DNA from: Micractinium sp. NFX-FRZ
Lineage: Eukaryota > Chlorophyta > Trebouxiophyceae > Chlorellales > Chlorellaceae
Assembly (NCBI GenBank): GCA_029339195.1
Contig: JAPTJF010000014.1
Location: forward strand, 1 to 64,000
Direction of reading: 5' to 3'
Length of the DNA stretch: 64,000 nt
Position 1 is the stretch's first letter. Every line of letters begins with the position of its first letter. A program made the translations under genes and the position numbers. Below are positions 45,784 through 58,900 of the stretch, in pieces. The notes beneath the pieces are model-generated. The model saw only the letters and a program-made list of their open reading frames with translations, was not told where the DNA came from and did no database searches.

Positions 45784-46665
45784 TCGCGAGGGCTGGCTGA
45801 AAGAGTGGGGCGCGTGCGCGAGGGGTGGGTGCTGCTGCTGCAGGTGTGGCGCGTGGTAGCCGAGTTACAAAGCGTCCTGCGGGAGCGGGCAGAGGCGGCG
45901 AGCGGCGGGTGAGAAGCGGCTGGATGTGTGGGCCTCAGGGCGGCCAGACGAGCCTCTGGAGCACCCAGTGTCTAAAAGAGGGCTCGCGAAGGCCCCAGGA
46001 GGCGCCGCCGCCCGGAAGAGGCACACGAGTCCAGCGGGACGCGGCCCCTCAAAGCGGGGGTGGTAGTCAGACAGCCCAGGACGCGTCCGAGGACAGCCCA
46101 CAGCGTGCCAGGTGCAAGGGAGATGCCCGGAGGAGGGCGCAGGGGCGCGCAGGGGCGGCATCGGAGCTGTGCCTTTTCCGGCACTGAGGGTCCGCTCTCC
46201 ACCGCCCCGCCACCGAGAGCTTCAAAATGCAGAGCCCCCACAGCGTGCCAGCACCCCCGCCGTGCGCAGTGGCTGGCCGGACGCGGCGGCAGCCCCAAAG
46301 TCCCTCGCCCGCGCCCCCACCTGCCCCCACCTCCCAGGGCTCCAGCAAACCATACGAAGTGGAAGGGCTGGCGCACCGCGCGCCCTACAAGCCCGCGGCT
46401 CACCTCAGTGCTGAGTGTTCTAGTGCTTCCGTCCGGCGCTCTCGGCTGGGTGTTTGAAGATTGAAGTGCAAGTATGTTGAGTGAAGAGAGCGCTGGGGAG
46501 ATGAATTGTGTGGGGAACGCGGAGCTGGGCACTTCTTAGAAGGGAGTCCTCGCTGGCAAGAAATGCGGTCCGCCTCAGCATTCCGAGCCCTTGACACCTG
46601 CAAGAGAAACAATTGTGGGTTTGGGGCTTTCGAAAACCTGCGGCAACCTGGCAGAGGCACCGCTC
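45784..46665. promoter_or_regulatory. Divergent promoter region between KH-WW and PYRD genes
   Basis: About 880 bases between divergent starts. A splice acceptor (CTCTTTCAG on the minus strand) just upstream of the KH-WW ATG suggests a 5' leader intron there. No independent gene was seen. Confidence 0.4.
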
Positions 46666-47607
46666 ATGAACTTGCACCTGGTAGTCACTGGGGCGACCTG
46701 TGCCCTCAGCCCGCGCCCAGCCGTGCGCATCGCATCCAGCAGCGATCGCAACCGCCTGCAGCAAGCGGCTACAGCGGCAGGAGATGCGGGGAGAGCAGCG
46801 GCAGCGGTGAAGCGCTGCAGGCGGCGGCAGCCTGCAGGCCGGAGACCGAGCCTTGCAGCGGCGGCTGAAGCAGCAGCAAGCTTTGCCGCAGCAGGTGGGT
46901 CACCTCGACTTGCAATGGGGCATGGCAGCGTGCTTGCTGGGCTCAATAGACCTGCCTGAGGACCTCCACAGCAGCTGCCCGCTCCTCCGTCGCCGCTCAC
47001 CTGGCCTCCTCTCAGCCCCCGCCCGCAAACCCGCGCTGCACTCCCTACCCTCCTCCCACCCCCTGCACTGGCTGCCCCACCCAACCCCTTTCTCACTGCA
47101 GAAACCGAGCTGGTGACACCCCAGGATGCGGCACACATGCGGCGGGCGTTGGAGCTGGCGCGGCGGGCACAGGGACAAACGCACCCCAACCCCGCCGTGG
47201 GCTGCGTGATCCTCGACGCCAGCGGCGCTGTGGTGGGAGAGGGCTTCCACCCGCGTGCAGGCATGCCCCACGCAGAGGTGTACGCCCTGCGTGGGGCAGG
47301 GCAGGCCGCCGAGGGCGGCACAGCTTACGTGACTCTGGAGCCGTGCAACCACTTTGGGCGCACGCCGCCCTGCAGCCGTGCCCTGGTCGCGGCGCGCGTG
47401 GCACGCGTGGTGGTGGGGTGCACCGACCCAAACCCGCTGGTGGGCGGGCAGGGCATTGCCACGCTGCGCCAGGCCGGCATCTCTGTGGCGGTAGGCTGCG
47501 AGGAGCCCGCCTGCTTTGAGCTGAATGCTGAATTCATGGCTCGCATGCAGGAGCAGGCGGCCGCCGAGGCGGCAGCGGCAGCGGCGGCAGGGTGCAGCTC
47601 CTGCTAG
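46666..47607 (+). CDS. PYRD: Diaminohydroxyphosphoribosylaminopyrimidine deaminase (PYRD)
   Basis: Two exons (46666-46894, 47102-47607) code for 244 residues. This is the deaminase of riboflavin biosynthesis, which deaminates the pyrimidine product of GTP cyclohydrolase II. The first exon, from ATG 46666, is an S/A/R-rich plastid transit peptide (CALSPRPAVRIASSSDRNRL). The second holds the whole RibD-type cytidine-deaminase fold: HMRRALELARRAQGQTHPNP, the zinc/proton-shuttle motif PHAEVYAL, and TLEPCNHFGRTPPCSRAL with the two zinc cysteines. It ends soon after FELNAEFMARM and an alanine tail. There is no reductase domain, as expected for the plant-type split in which a separate PYRR does the reduction. 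An apparently complete, active deaminase. Confidence 0.92.
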
Positions 47608-47866
47608 CTCCTGCGCTCCTCAGCTGCACGTCCTCTGCCCGTCTCATGCATGCTCAACCTGTTCCTTGATCCGCACGTGGCTAGATCTCTGCTGGGCCTC
47701 TGTGCTGTGTGTCCAGCCCCTCCCCGCAGCCGACCTGCACCATCACTGCTCTGCAACACTGTAGCATTTCCAACTTGCCTCCGCTCCCCTGCCCCACCTC
47801 CCTCTGTCGGGCTTGATCCACAAACCAGCACTTGTTGTACCCTTGAACCTCTTGCTGCGAGCCAGT

Positions 47867-47871
47867 TGTAA
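47867..47871 (+). terminator. Probable polyadenylation signal TGTAA of PYRD
   Basis: TGTAA lies 260 bases after the PYRD stop. The rest of the stretch to 48504 is the convergent 3' region shared with CP12; I see no gene in it. Confidence 0.5.
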
Positions 47872-48504
47872 GAAGAATGGCACGCCAAATCTGCCCAAAT
47901 CACGCAATGCAACAGGCATCCTGCCAAAGATCTGTGTGAATCTGTGGCAGGCACCACAGAATCGCAGGGTGCACTGCCCCCTTGATGGCCTGATAGGCCA
48001 TCCTGCACACTCCCAAACTCCCGGGGCACCAGCCTGCGTGTGCCACTCCCCAGCCAACATGCGCCCGCTGCAACTGCCACGGCCCCCGTGCACTGCCCTG
48101 GCTGCGGGGTTGCCTGCTAGGACATCAGACAAGTTTCCAAATGCGTTTTCATCATGCTTTTGCTGCGGCTTAGGAAGCACATAGTGCACCTGTATATAGT
48201 GCATACAGGAGAAGGGCGAGGGCACACAAAAAGAATACAGACTGACGGGCACAGCCGGAGGGGAAAGGGGAGGTGCGTGCTGCAACGGAATCAGCGATTC
48301 TCGAGGGGGGGAAAGGGAGTCGGTTTGCAAAGCGAATCAGATTTTGAGGGGTGCGGCGGCGGGTGCTTCACAGGCGCGGCGCCAGCGGCAGTGGGCCAGC
48401 AGGTTGCTCATGCCAGCCGGGAAGGGTTGGTTCAAGGGGCCTCAGCCCGCCGCCATCTGCAGCCGCGCTAAGCCAGCACCATCGCCGCCACTGCTGCCTG
48501 CTGC

Positions 48505-49366
48505 TTAGTCGTCGTACACGCGGCACTCGGGCTGGCTGGGGTCAGCATCGCAGTCCTTCACGCGAGCCTGCAAGGGGTGAGTGGTAGGCGTGTAGTTGTT
48601 GAACAACCAGAAGCAGCGCATGCTTCTTGGGGAACGAGGAGGCAGCAGCGGGCAACAAGCCGACGTGCATCACCAGCCAGCAACCGGACAACCTGGGCAG
48701 CTGCCAGCTGCATAATATCTGTAAAGCGCTTCACAGGAGTTGGCTTGCAAGGGCACGGCAGTGAGCTTGCAGCAGGCTCTGGCTCGGAGAGCACAGCCCT
48801 GGGAACGAACACGAGCCCCCACTCACATCCTCCAGAGGGTCGCCAGAGGTGCTGGCGTTGGCGGCCTTGGCGTGGGAGGCAGCCGCGCTCAGCTCCTCCA
48901 CGGTGTCCCAGGCAGCAGCGCTGCAGGCAGAGTGGGGTGGCCACCGGAGGCAGGGGCTCAGTTGGTTGAGAGGCGTGCCTTTCAACGCGGGGAGGGCGGC
49001 GGGCCCCGGCGCAGGCGGGCGCTGATCTGAGCTTCCTTGCGGGCGTCGGTGCGCCTTCACCAGGCGCGTTGCACGCTCCCACCCACGCTCCACATTCGCT
49101 GCGTGTGCACGCGTGCGTGCTTGTGGCGCAGAAAGCTGGCGGGAGGGCCTGTGCAGGGCCCCATGGTGCCATTCCGCTGTTCTGGAGGCTCACCACTCGC
49201 CGGTGGCGCCGCCCGCGCAGGTGTCCTGGGCCTCCTTGATGGCGGCCTCGATGTCCTCCTTCTTGGGGGCGCTGCGGACCACCACGCTGGCCGCGCGGGA
49301 CGCAGGCCGGGCGCGGACACCCACGGCGGGGCGGACGCAAGGGGCGCGAGCGGTGCAGGCCTGCAT
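48505..49366 (-). CDS. CP12: CP12, chloroplast Calvin-cycle regulator
   Basis: Three exons (49366-49194, 48920-48827, 48567-48505) code for 109 residues. CP12 is the small disordered plastid protein that, when oxidised, binds GAPDH and phosphoribulokinase and switches off the Calvin cycle in the dark. ATG 49366 opens a transit peptide (MQACTARAPCVRPAVGVRAR). The mature part has the N-terminal cysteine pair (DTCAGGATGEC, the second cysteine being formed across intron 1) and the family signature AAWDTVEELSAAASH. The C-terminal cysteine pair follows (KDCDADPSQPEC), with the GAPDH-binding tail CRVYDD. All four redox cysteines are present, so it should be fully redox-regulated. Confidence 0.97.
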
Positions 49367-49653
49367 GGTGTCTTGGGTTTGATTGCTTGTGGAATTGGGG
49401 ACGCAACGATGGTGGGAAGGGTGGCCTTATCGTGCCCAGGCACAGCATAGGCACAGCAGGCTTCTGCAGATTTTCCACGTCCTCCTGCTGGGCCAGTAAT
49501 GCCATATTTGGAGTCAGGTACCATCTCTGAGTTTATCTACACGTGCCACACCGCCCCCCGGCCCTCACCCCTTGCCCCGCCCCTACCACGCCGCTCGATC
49601 GTCCCCAGGACCTGCACTCCACCCAAGCACGCCAGCCGCAGCAAGCAGCACCA
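49367..49653. promoter_or_regulatory. Bidirectional promoter of CP12 and the PYG7-like gene
   Basis: Only 287 bases separate the two divergent start codons of nuclear genes for plastid photosynthesis proteins. Both 5' leaders and promoters must share this space. No specific element was recognised. Confidence 0.55.
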
Positions 49654-52122
49654 ATGCAGCGCTCCATGTGCACCGCCCTCGCACAACCGGTGGCCGTGCC
49701 GCGGTGGCGGCCACTGGCGGCGGCACGCGGCAGCAGCCTGGCGGGCTCCCCCGCCCTGCTGGGCAGCAGCAGTGAGTGGCCGCTTGCTCAGGGCATCCCC
49801 AGCACATTTACACGACAGCACATGTTTTTGCATACATGCACACAATTGCATGCCCTCGACCCGCACGGTCACCTGCGCTGTGCCCGCCCCGCCTCCCGCC
49901 CCGCGCCCGCCGCAGGCCTGCGCCGCGCCAGCAGCCGGCCAGCAGCAGCGGTGACCTCTGCGGCGCTGCCCCAAGCGCTGGAGGCCGCGGCGGCAGCAGC
50001 TGGCAGCAGCGGCAGCGGCCTGGAGCTGCTGGCGGGGCAGCAGGCCACCGACCTGCTGCTGTCCACCCACCACGCCGCGCTGTTTGAGCTGTCGGAGGGT
50101 CTGGAGGCGCCTGTGCAGCTGGCATACCTGGTCACACTCATGGGCTTCCTGGTGGTGGGGGCATACCTGGTGGTGCGCCAGGTGCGCTGCGCATGCTATG
50201 CTGGGGTGGCATGCTGTGGGTTGGGGCAGCCGGGAGCGAGCGAGCGCAGGCTGTGCCAGCGTGCGGGCGGGCTGTGTTGCCGGGTGGTGCTGGCGGGGCG
50301 CTGTGAGTTAGAACGTGTTGATCTGAGGCCAGCCCACATCCCGTCAGTGAAGCTGAATCGGGGTGCCGCTTGCAACATGTGGTGTTGCTTCACCTGTGCA
50401 GGTGCTGATCCGCCGGGAGCTGGAGGAGGCGGCCAAGGTGCTGGGGGAGCGCGTGCGCACGGGGGCGGCGACTAGCGAGGTGAGGGGGCAGGCAGGCAGG
50501 CAGGCAGGGCGCCTGGCAGGGGCGCAATAGGCAAAGGCAGCTCAGCTTTTCCACCCAGCTCAGCCCACCATCCGCCGCTGGCCTGTTCTCCTGTGCACAT
50601 CTGCCCCCCGCCCCCCCTTGACACCCACCCTCCTCGCGCGTCCCAGTTTGTTCATAGAACTGCTTTGCCTTGGGGGGTCGTTCCCCCCTTGCCACATGCC
50701 TTGCCATGCCTCTTTCACTCAGCTCCGACTCCTCTCTCCGGCCGCCCAGCCAGACACCAGGTCTTCCAGAGCCCCTTGCACTCCTCTCTCCGGCCTCTTC
50801 ATTTGCTGCAGCACCACCTGAGCTGGGCGGCACCCCTCCCCACCTTCCCTTCCTCGCTCTCCACAACACAGGCGTTTGGCCTGCTCTTCCATCGCCCCCT
50901 AATCCTTGCCGCAGGATCATGTTGAGCTGGGCGTCTTCCATTGCCCTGCCCTCGTCACATTGCCACGGCATTTGTCCAATCCAGCCTTTCTCCCTGCCCT
51001 TCTCCCTGGCCCTGCTGTTGTGCCGCAGGACTTTTTCGAGCTGGGCGTCATCCTGCTGCGCAAGAAGCTGTACACGCAGGCGACCAAGAACCTGGAGAGG
51101 GCGCAGAAGTCGTGGGAGGGGGAGCCAGAGGAGCTCGCGCAGGTGGGCAGGATGTGGGCACGCACGCGCGTATGTGTGTGCATGGTGTCGTGTGTGGTGA
51201 GGGTGGGGGGGGGCTGGCGGCAGCAGGGGTGGCAGGGGGAGCATGAGGAGCTTGGCCAGGTGGGCAGGATGTTAGCGGTGTCCATATTCTTTCCACGCAG
51301 GGAAGGCATTGAGGAAGAGCGAGTGGGGCGTGGGCAGTGCGGGGTGGCACGGCGAGCGCCGGGTTTGGGCCTGAAGGGAGGCCATTGGTGGCAAGGGGTT
51401 CTTTTCTTGCGGGGCAGGTGGGACAGGGCGGCATGGGTAGCTGGAGCAAGTGGCAGGGAGCCTGGGGACGGGTGTTCAGCGCACTGAGCTCCACATTCCG
51501 CACTCACCATCCCTCCCTCCCTCCCCATCTGCCCCGCGCTGCCACTGCCGGGTGCGCACCGCCCTGGTGCTCCCAACAGCGGGCAATATGGCGCCTTCAT
51601 TGCTGCCTTCACACCAATACACTGCTTCCCCCTCCAAAACCTGCAGGTGCACAACGCCCTGGGCTATGCCTACTTCAACATGGAGAAGAATGAGCCGGCC
51701 ATTGCCGAGTACCGCAAGGCGGTGCAGCTGCAGCCCGGATACGTGACGGGTGAGGGCGGTGGGGAAGGGAGGGCTGGCTGGCTGGCTGGGGCAGTTGCGG
51801 GGGGAGGGTGGATGGAGCGGCAGCAACGGAGGCTGATGCGTGCACGTACTGAGCAAGCGGGCATCTGCTGCCCTTCTGGCATCTGCTGCATCTCACCACA
51901 GCCGTCCCCTCCCAACCTGCGCGTCTGGCTCACCACCCCTGTCGGCCCCCACCTCCCCCATGCGCCGCAGCCTGGAACAACCTGGGCGACGCATACGAGC
52001 GCAAGAAGGCGTATGGTGATGCGCTGGCTGCGTACCAGGAGGCGCTGACCTATGCACCCGACAGCAAGGTGGCCCAGGCACGCGCAGACTACTGCCGCAC
52101 CCGCCTGCAGCGCGCGGCCTAG
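49654..52122 (+). CDS. PYG7/Ycf37-like TPR protein for photosystem I assembly
   Basis: About six exons from ATG 49654 (MQRSMCTALAQPVAVPRW) to TAG 52120. The N-terminus is an S/A/R-rich plastid transit peptide. One transmembrane helix follows (QLAYLVTLMGFLVVGAYLVV), then a linker LIRRELEEAAKVLGERVR. The TPR region is DFFELGVILLRKKLYTQATK, then VHNALGYAYFNMEKNEPAIA, AVQLQPGYVT, WNNLGDAYERKKAYGDALAA and YQEALTYAPDSKVAQARADY. The ELGV..RKK.Y..A order and the NALG/NNLGDAYE repeats match plant PYG7 and cyanobacterial/plastid Ycf37, a thylakoid membrane factor for photosystem I assembly or stability. The name is inferred from motifs. The protein looks complete. Confidence 0.85.
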
Positions 52123-52919
52123 GGCACGACGGACACGCCGGGTGTGCCGCGTTCAGGCGTGCCACAGCACGCACGGCAGGAAGCGTGCTGTGCGGTGTGC
52201 AGCGTGCCGAAGCAAGCAGTGGGGCAAGGAGCAGTTTGGAGTGCCCCCCTGGGCTGGCCACATGGTCGGCAGGATAACATGTTGGCGGAACGAATGAACG
52301 AACGAACACGCACGATGCGGCACGGGGAACCCCGCCTCCCCTCCTCCATGCCGCCGCTCTGCCGCCTGCTCTGCCCTCTCCTTGTCTCTTTCGCTGTTTG
52401 CACTTGCAAGGAAGCAGGCGGCACTAGCAACACGGGAACTGAGGGCATGAAATGGTGGGGGCATGCAGTTGGGGAGGCATGCAGTTGCACACATAGGCAG
52501 GGCAGCGTGTGTTCTTGGTCAGGCGGAAGCGAGTCTAGTTGTACAGATGATGTACAAATGGACAAGGTTGGGTACGGCATCTTGGGGCAAGCAATTGGGT
52601 GGTGCCAGAGCATGTTTGGGGCCATTTGGTGCCCTCGGTTACTGCACCAACTCGGGAGTGCCTTTACACTGGCTCAACTGCCGCCGCCGCCCTCTTATGG
52701 GCAGGCCTGCCAGCAGCAGCGGCCCGGCACAGGACAATGTGTGCGTGCTCGCTGTCTGCTGGCGTTGGGTCAGAGACACCGCGGCTGGCATCAGGATTAG
52801 GGGAGGTCGCAGGCTGCTTGCTGCCAGCTGGGGAGGCAGGGCAGGCCATTGTGGCTCTCCCTTCACCTAGCCAGCACAGCAGGCTGGCCGGGGCGGGAGG
52901 TGCTCAGGGTGGGAGGCCC
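52123..52919. other. Convergent 3' region
   Basis: The spacer between the PYG7-like stop and the stop of the large surface-protein gene. It holds a TGTAA signal for the latter and no further gene. Confidence 0.4.
52664..52668 (-). terminator. Probable polyadenylation signal TGTAA of the LamG gene
   Basis: TGTAA on the minus strand (TTACA on plus), about 250 bases beyond the stop codon at 52922-52920. Confidence 0.5.
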
Positions 52920-55900
52920 TCAGGGCTCAAAGGGTGAGCGGGGGTCCTCCTGCACCTGCGGCAGCACCACGCGCGCCCCGCTGCTCCTGAACAGGCCCCT
53001 CCTGCCTGCACCGTGGTGTAGATGGGGGGCAGCGCAAAGGGGGGCGGGGGAAGACGGTGGATTGAGCGCCTCCCAGCAGGCCTGCAGGCGTGTGTGCTGT
53101 TGGGACCTCCCCAGGCATTGCTGTGCACAACTCACAGCCCAGCCCAGTTCTTCAAGCACCACCTGCCCCACGCTGACAAAGTAAGCTCAGCGAGGGTGCT
53201 GCAACCAAGCACCAAGAGGGCACCGCCGCTGCTGCTACACCCACCGTCCCAGCCCCCGCCGTCCACCCCTGAAGCAGAATAAAGCGCCTCACCTGGCTCC
53301 ACGCTGACGGCGTCAGAGGGCGCGCTGTGCTGGGAGGCCTGGGAGGCGCCGTCACCGCCGCTCCCAGCGCCCCCGCTGGCCACACCGGGAGCTGAGTTCC
53401 CGCTGGGGTGCGTGGGCACTGCCGAGGGCAGGCGGGGCAGGGACCCAGAGTTGGCGCCGGCGCCGGCGCCGGAGGCTGTGCTGGGCAGGCGGGGGGCGTT
53501 TGACACGCCTGAGAGCCCGGTGTAGCTTGGGGCCATGCTTGACACGTCGCTGAGGGCGCTGTGGTAGCCTGGCAGGGAGTCGTTTGGCCCCAGGGAGAGA
53601 GACTTGCCGGAGGACAGCTGGATGGAGAGCGCAGCGGGCAGAGCGGCGGGCGGGACGGCGGAGCCGCCGCCCGGCGGAGGGGGCACGCCCGCCTCGGGGT
53701 AGCTCCGCTGCTGGAAGGCGGCGGCGGGGGAGGCGGCGGCGGCGGCAGCCGGGTCGTCGCTGAACCGCTCAAAGCTCTTGCTGCGGGGCAGAAGTGTAAG
53801 GCAGCAGACGGAGAAAAGGGGAGGGTGAGTTGGCAGGCTCGGTGGTGTGTGCATGGGTGGGTGGATGGGGTTGGTGCTGACCGGCTGAAAGGGAAGGGGC
53901 CGGGAGAAGTGCCCAGCAGGTGTTCGGCAGGCAGGCAGGCGGGCATCAGGGCAGATAGCGCGCTTCCTTTCTAGCAGGCGGGCAGGTTCATGGCCGGCAG
54001 GCAGCTGGACCATACGGACAGACGTGGGCAGAAGTGGGCACGCACCCCCGGGCTCGCTTGCGGTAGTGCGTCGCCGCCAGCACTGCCCCCGTGGCCACGG
54101 CCATTGCGCCCCCCAGGCTGGCAATCACAATCCCAGTTATCTCTCCAGCCGACAGCCCGCTGTGCCCGCTGCCGCCGCTGGGGTCTGCGGAGGGGGCGTA
54201 CAGCCCTCCCATTGCCGCCTGTGGATCCGCCCCCTCGGCGGCTGACACTGCAAGGGGGGAATGGGAGGGCGGGCAGGGGGCGACAGAGTGCGTGCATGGG
54301 GCAGGTGAGCGTGGGCCCCAGGTGACAATCCAGACTGACTACTTGTGAGGAATGCACGTGCTTGCACAAAAGTGCTCACTTTCCACTGCCTGCCTACCTG
54401 CCTGCTTGCTTGCCCGAAGATTCACGCCTCCCAGCTTTGAGGACCCCTGTGCACTTGCCCACCTGTGGCGTTCTTTGTGTACGTTTGGTACAGGCCGGCC
54501 ACGTTCTGTGGCGTGAGGGCACGGTTGAACAGCAGCAGGTGGGCCAGGCTGCCGCCAAAGTACCTGCAAAGGAAGGGGGGGGCACGGGTGCAGGGGTTCG
54601 AAGAGCGGCAGGTGCGGTGCAAGGAATGAATGGCTGTGCAAGGCCGGCACGTGACCCCCGCTCCCAGGATGCCACTTGCTCCTGCTGCCACCATTGCGCG
54701 GCCACCGCTGCCGCCGCCGCTGCAGCAGCTGCTGCTGCCCCAGCTGCCTTCCCTCGTTCCTGCCAAACACCACCACTCCTGCTCAATATGCTGTGCGCGC
54801 TGTGCCTTCACCTTTCAGGGTCCATGTCGTGGCGGGAGCACAGGTGGACCTGGCCCGACAGCGCAGCAGGCTCGCCGCCGGTGGCATACGCCCTGGTGCC
54901 GTCGGGCTTGACGGCGCCGGGGGCCAGGGAGCCAACCTGCAGGGCACCGAACGAACAGGCTCAGCTGTGGATTTGGATATGCGCCCGACCTCCCAAGCTT
55001 TATGTGTTGTGCAAGCGCTACTGCACAGGCGTCCAAAATGATATGGAGCGCCACTGCCGGCTGAATGCTGCACGCCGGCTGGCACCTGCTGTCGGCCCGG
55101 CTGATGAAGCTCCCCCTGCATGAAGCAGCCCTGCTGGCCCCGAGAAGCCCCCCCCGCACCTGCACCCCGTCCACAAACAGGGCAAAGCCCTGGGTGGCGT
55201 TGGGCAGGGTGGACACCGTGACCATGTGCCACCCGCCGTCGTTCAGGTCTGCAGCGGTTTGGGGGCAGGTGTGGGCAGGGGTATGGACAGTGGAGCGGTG
55301 ACGCATGCTGGTGCTGCTGATCAGCGTGCAACCCGCGTCACGGCGCAACCACTAACAGTGGTGGGGGCCAGGTGAAGGCCAGCAAAGATGGCTGCACCTA
55401 GGTCAAAAGTGCATTTGAAGGTGAAGCAGGTAGGGGCAGCGTGCTGCACACACACACACACATGCGCACGCGCCCACCTAACCCCTGCCCACCTCACCTG
55501 CGTGGTTGGGCTTCCTCCCGGGGGCATTGTTGCCTATGGTGCCGTCGCTGTCCAGCCAGATGAGCTCCGAGCGGTCGTTGGCGTCCCGCACGATGACGCG
55601 CACCACGCCAAAGGAGTCGTGGGCGGAGTCGGGCATGTAGATGGACACCTGTGTGTTTTTGGGTGAGGGGGAGAGGGCAGAGAGGTGGAGAAAAATCACG
55701 GGGGAATGGAGCAAGAAGGGAGCATTACAACTCACACTCATTCCAAGTTCAGGGCCCTTGGAGTGGCAGCACCCCCGCACGTGACACACAGCGTAGGGGC
55801 ACTGTTGGACAGAAGAAGTCAGCTCTCCCCACTATCTGAACATGTCCCCCTCCCGCCCACCCTCCCCATCCACCGCCCACCTGGTTGGGCGACCTCTCCC

Positions 55901-58900
55901 GGGAGCGCCCCCTCTCCACGGGTGCAGCATGGGAGAAGAGGTAGGAGAAAGCATCACCCGAGAAGTTGGCACCCGCAGTGCGTCGCATCCAAAGGGAGAC
56001 GGCAAAGGGGCCGGCGGCGGCGTAGGGCACTGGGTCGAGCAGAATGGCAGACTGGTCGTCCTGCAGTGGAAGGGTTGACAGGAGGGCAGGCGGGCGGAAA
56101 GGTGGTGTAAGTCAACGCTGTGCTGGCATGCACGGAAGCTGCTGCGGGGATGGTGCACGGCAAACAATCTGCACGGGGTGTGTGCAGCCACGGGCCGCGC
56201 CGGCGAACCTGCCAGCCGAGCAGCGGAGCCCGCTGATCCTACTCGGCATTCTCACTCATGCACGAGAATTGACAGCCCCCAAATCCATTATTTGAGACGG
56301 CAACTTGTGCCGGCTGCTTTCCCCCGGCTCTCACCCGGCTGCAGTTGACCACGGAGGAGAACGTGGGGTCTTGCACCCAGGAAGGCAGGGGGATGCCGGA
56401 GAGTGAGCCGGCATAGGCCGGGAGCAGAAGGGAGTCGGTTGCGCCGCCAGTGAGGGGGAAGAAGGCCAGCGGGGTGGGGGCCTGGGCATCCTGCAGTGGC
56501 GGCAGCACAGGCAGGCAGGGCGGGGCAGGGCAGGGTGCGACGCTCGATCCGGGGAGGCGAGCAGGCACGCCGGAACCAGGTGCTACTGCAGGTGTTGTAG
56601 AGTGTATGTGTGGTCCCCTCCTGAATGCCTTGCATGTGCACGATCCTGACGCGTCCCCAAGCGCTGCTCAGCGATCCTGCCCAGTGCCCTGACACCCCCC
56701 CACAACATCGGGCAGGCCCCCCTGCAGGCGCCCCGCTGCAGCGCTTGAAGACAATGCCCTGGCCGAGGCACAGACCCGGCCCTGGCTCCCTGGCCCCTTG
56801 CCACCCCCTGCTTCCCCCCCGCCCCACACACCAGCACACCTGCAGGTAGTGCAGCGCTCCCTGGGCGGCCCCTGGGGGCATCTGGGCGCAGTATCCCAGC
56901 CCCTCCAGGTTGGTGGTGACGTTGGGGCTCAGCTGCAGCACAGGGGCGCAGCAGGGCGAGCTGAGGCATTTTCAAGGGGGCGTGTGGGGCACGGGCCAGC
57001 TGAGCTTGAACCGTCCACACCAGCTGCAGCACTCTCTTGCCTGTATGCATTCTCCCCTCACCCCACCCCCACCCCCACCACACACAGCCGATCGCTGGGT
57101 GCCCGGGGCCAGAGGCTCACCGAAGGCAGCGGCACGCAGCCAAGGCCCTCGGCGCAGCCGGCGGCCGGCTGGTCGGGCGCCGGCATCGGCAGGCACAGCA
57201 TGCCCTGCTGCCCAGGGGCCGTGCGGTTCAGCACCGCTGCGGGGCTGCAGGGATGGGGAGTAGGACGGGCGAGGGCGAGGGGGGCAGACAGCATGATGTG
57301 TGGAGCAGTTGCAGCAGGGATGGGGCTACTGTTGTTTTGCACACCGCTGCACAAACAGCCACGCCTCTTCCACTCTGTTCTAGAGCAACTGGTGACTAGA
57401 AGCAGGGCTGAGGCAGGGAACAGATGCTGGCCGTGCCCTGCTGCCTAGAGCAGCACGCAGGACGGCAGGGTGCAGGGGTGCGCAGTGTATTATCATCAAA
57501 ATGCGAACACAAACTTTGACAGAGCCCGCAAAGTGGGGTGGCCTGCTCACCTGACGGGTGTGGGGTCAGCGGGGTCTGAATGCATCAGGCCCACATCAGA
57601 GCACTGCTCCCAGTCAGCATCCTGCAGGGGCGGACGCATGTGAGGACATGTAAACATCAAATGCATTTGACCGGCACGTAGTGGCGCCGTCAACTTGAAC
57701 CCCACTGCCTTCCACTCATTGCCAGCCACGCTGCCAATCTACAACTGCCAAACCGCTGCCAACACCTTCTCAAAGGCAGCCCAACGTATCCCATCCCACG
57801 CATTCTCAGTCGGCAGTGCCGACAGCAGGACTCAACCCGTGTGGGGCAGCCTCCCTATATGATGAGAGCATTGCCAAAGACATTCCACGTCCTTCCCAAC
57901 CCTGCCCTGTCTGCCAGCCACCCGCCAGCCCACTGCCAACCTCAACCCTCATTTGTGGGCATTGAGAGTGCCAACCTGTGTGGGGCAGCTCTCGGTGATG
58001 GTCCCGTTGCCGGAGATGTCGACGGCGCAGTCGAAAAAGAGGTACCCATTCTGGACGGCGGGCAGCAGGCAGGGCTTGCTTGCCACGGTGAAGCGCTGCA
58101 GGGGGGGCGGGCAGCGGGGTCAACACATCGGCAGAGGGTGCATGGGGAGATAGCTGGAGACGGCGGGGAAGTGGGCAGCAGGAATGCGGTGAAGCGCTGG
58201 TTGTAATAAGGTGAGATGCAACAGACAGATGAGCCGCAGAGCTTTGTGGGAGGTGGGTCGCGGCAAAGGCAGCATCCCGGCAATCGTACATGCCTCGGAA
58301 CACCCAGAGCACCCATGCCAATCAAGCTATGAACGGGTGCTTGCTCATGCATGCAAGCATCCCACCGCACCTGCGCCACCATCAGCTCTCCAGGCTGGCG
58401 GGTGGGCGGTGGCCCGCTCTTCTTGAAGTCGCACTCCCTCCATGACCCGTCGGCGATGGGGCACATCCAAATGCCGGACTGGCTCACACAGTCGTCGACC
58501 AGCTCGCTCTGCACACGGAAGAAGGGGCGGAAAAGAGGGCAGGGTTTTAATGAGAAGCATGGCAGAATGAGAAGCATGGCAGAAAGCAGGAAAAGACAAA
58601 CGAAAAAATGGGTGAAGAGCTTCTTATTTAAGCTTAGCGGACCTTGCCGCGGCAGCACGCACGCTCACAAGAGACCCCAGCCCTCCCCCATCTGTGGGCC
58701 ATTGCTCTGGGACCATAAAAGCACACATCAAGGCCCCACATTGACGACAGTGGGCAGGTTGCACTCGGCGCCCTCCACAGTTGTGCGGGCGCGCAGCGGC
58801 ACCACTGGCATGGACACCGCAGCAGCGGTGAGCCCCAGAGGGCCGGCCTCCGGCTGCACCACAGAGCAGGGGAAGAATCCAGGAGTTGTGGGTCGGACAT

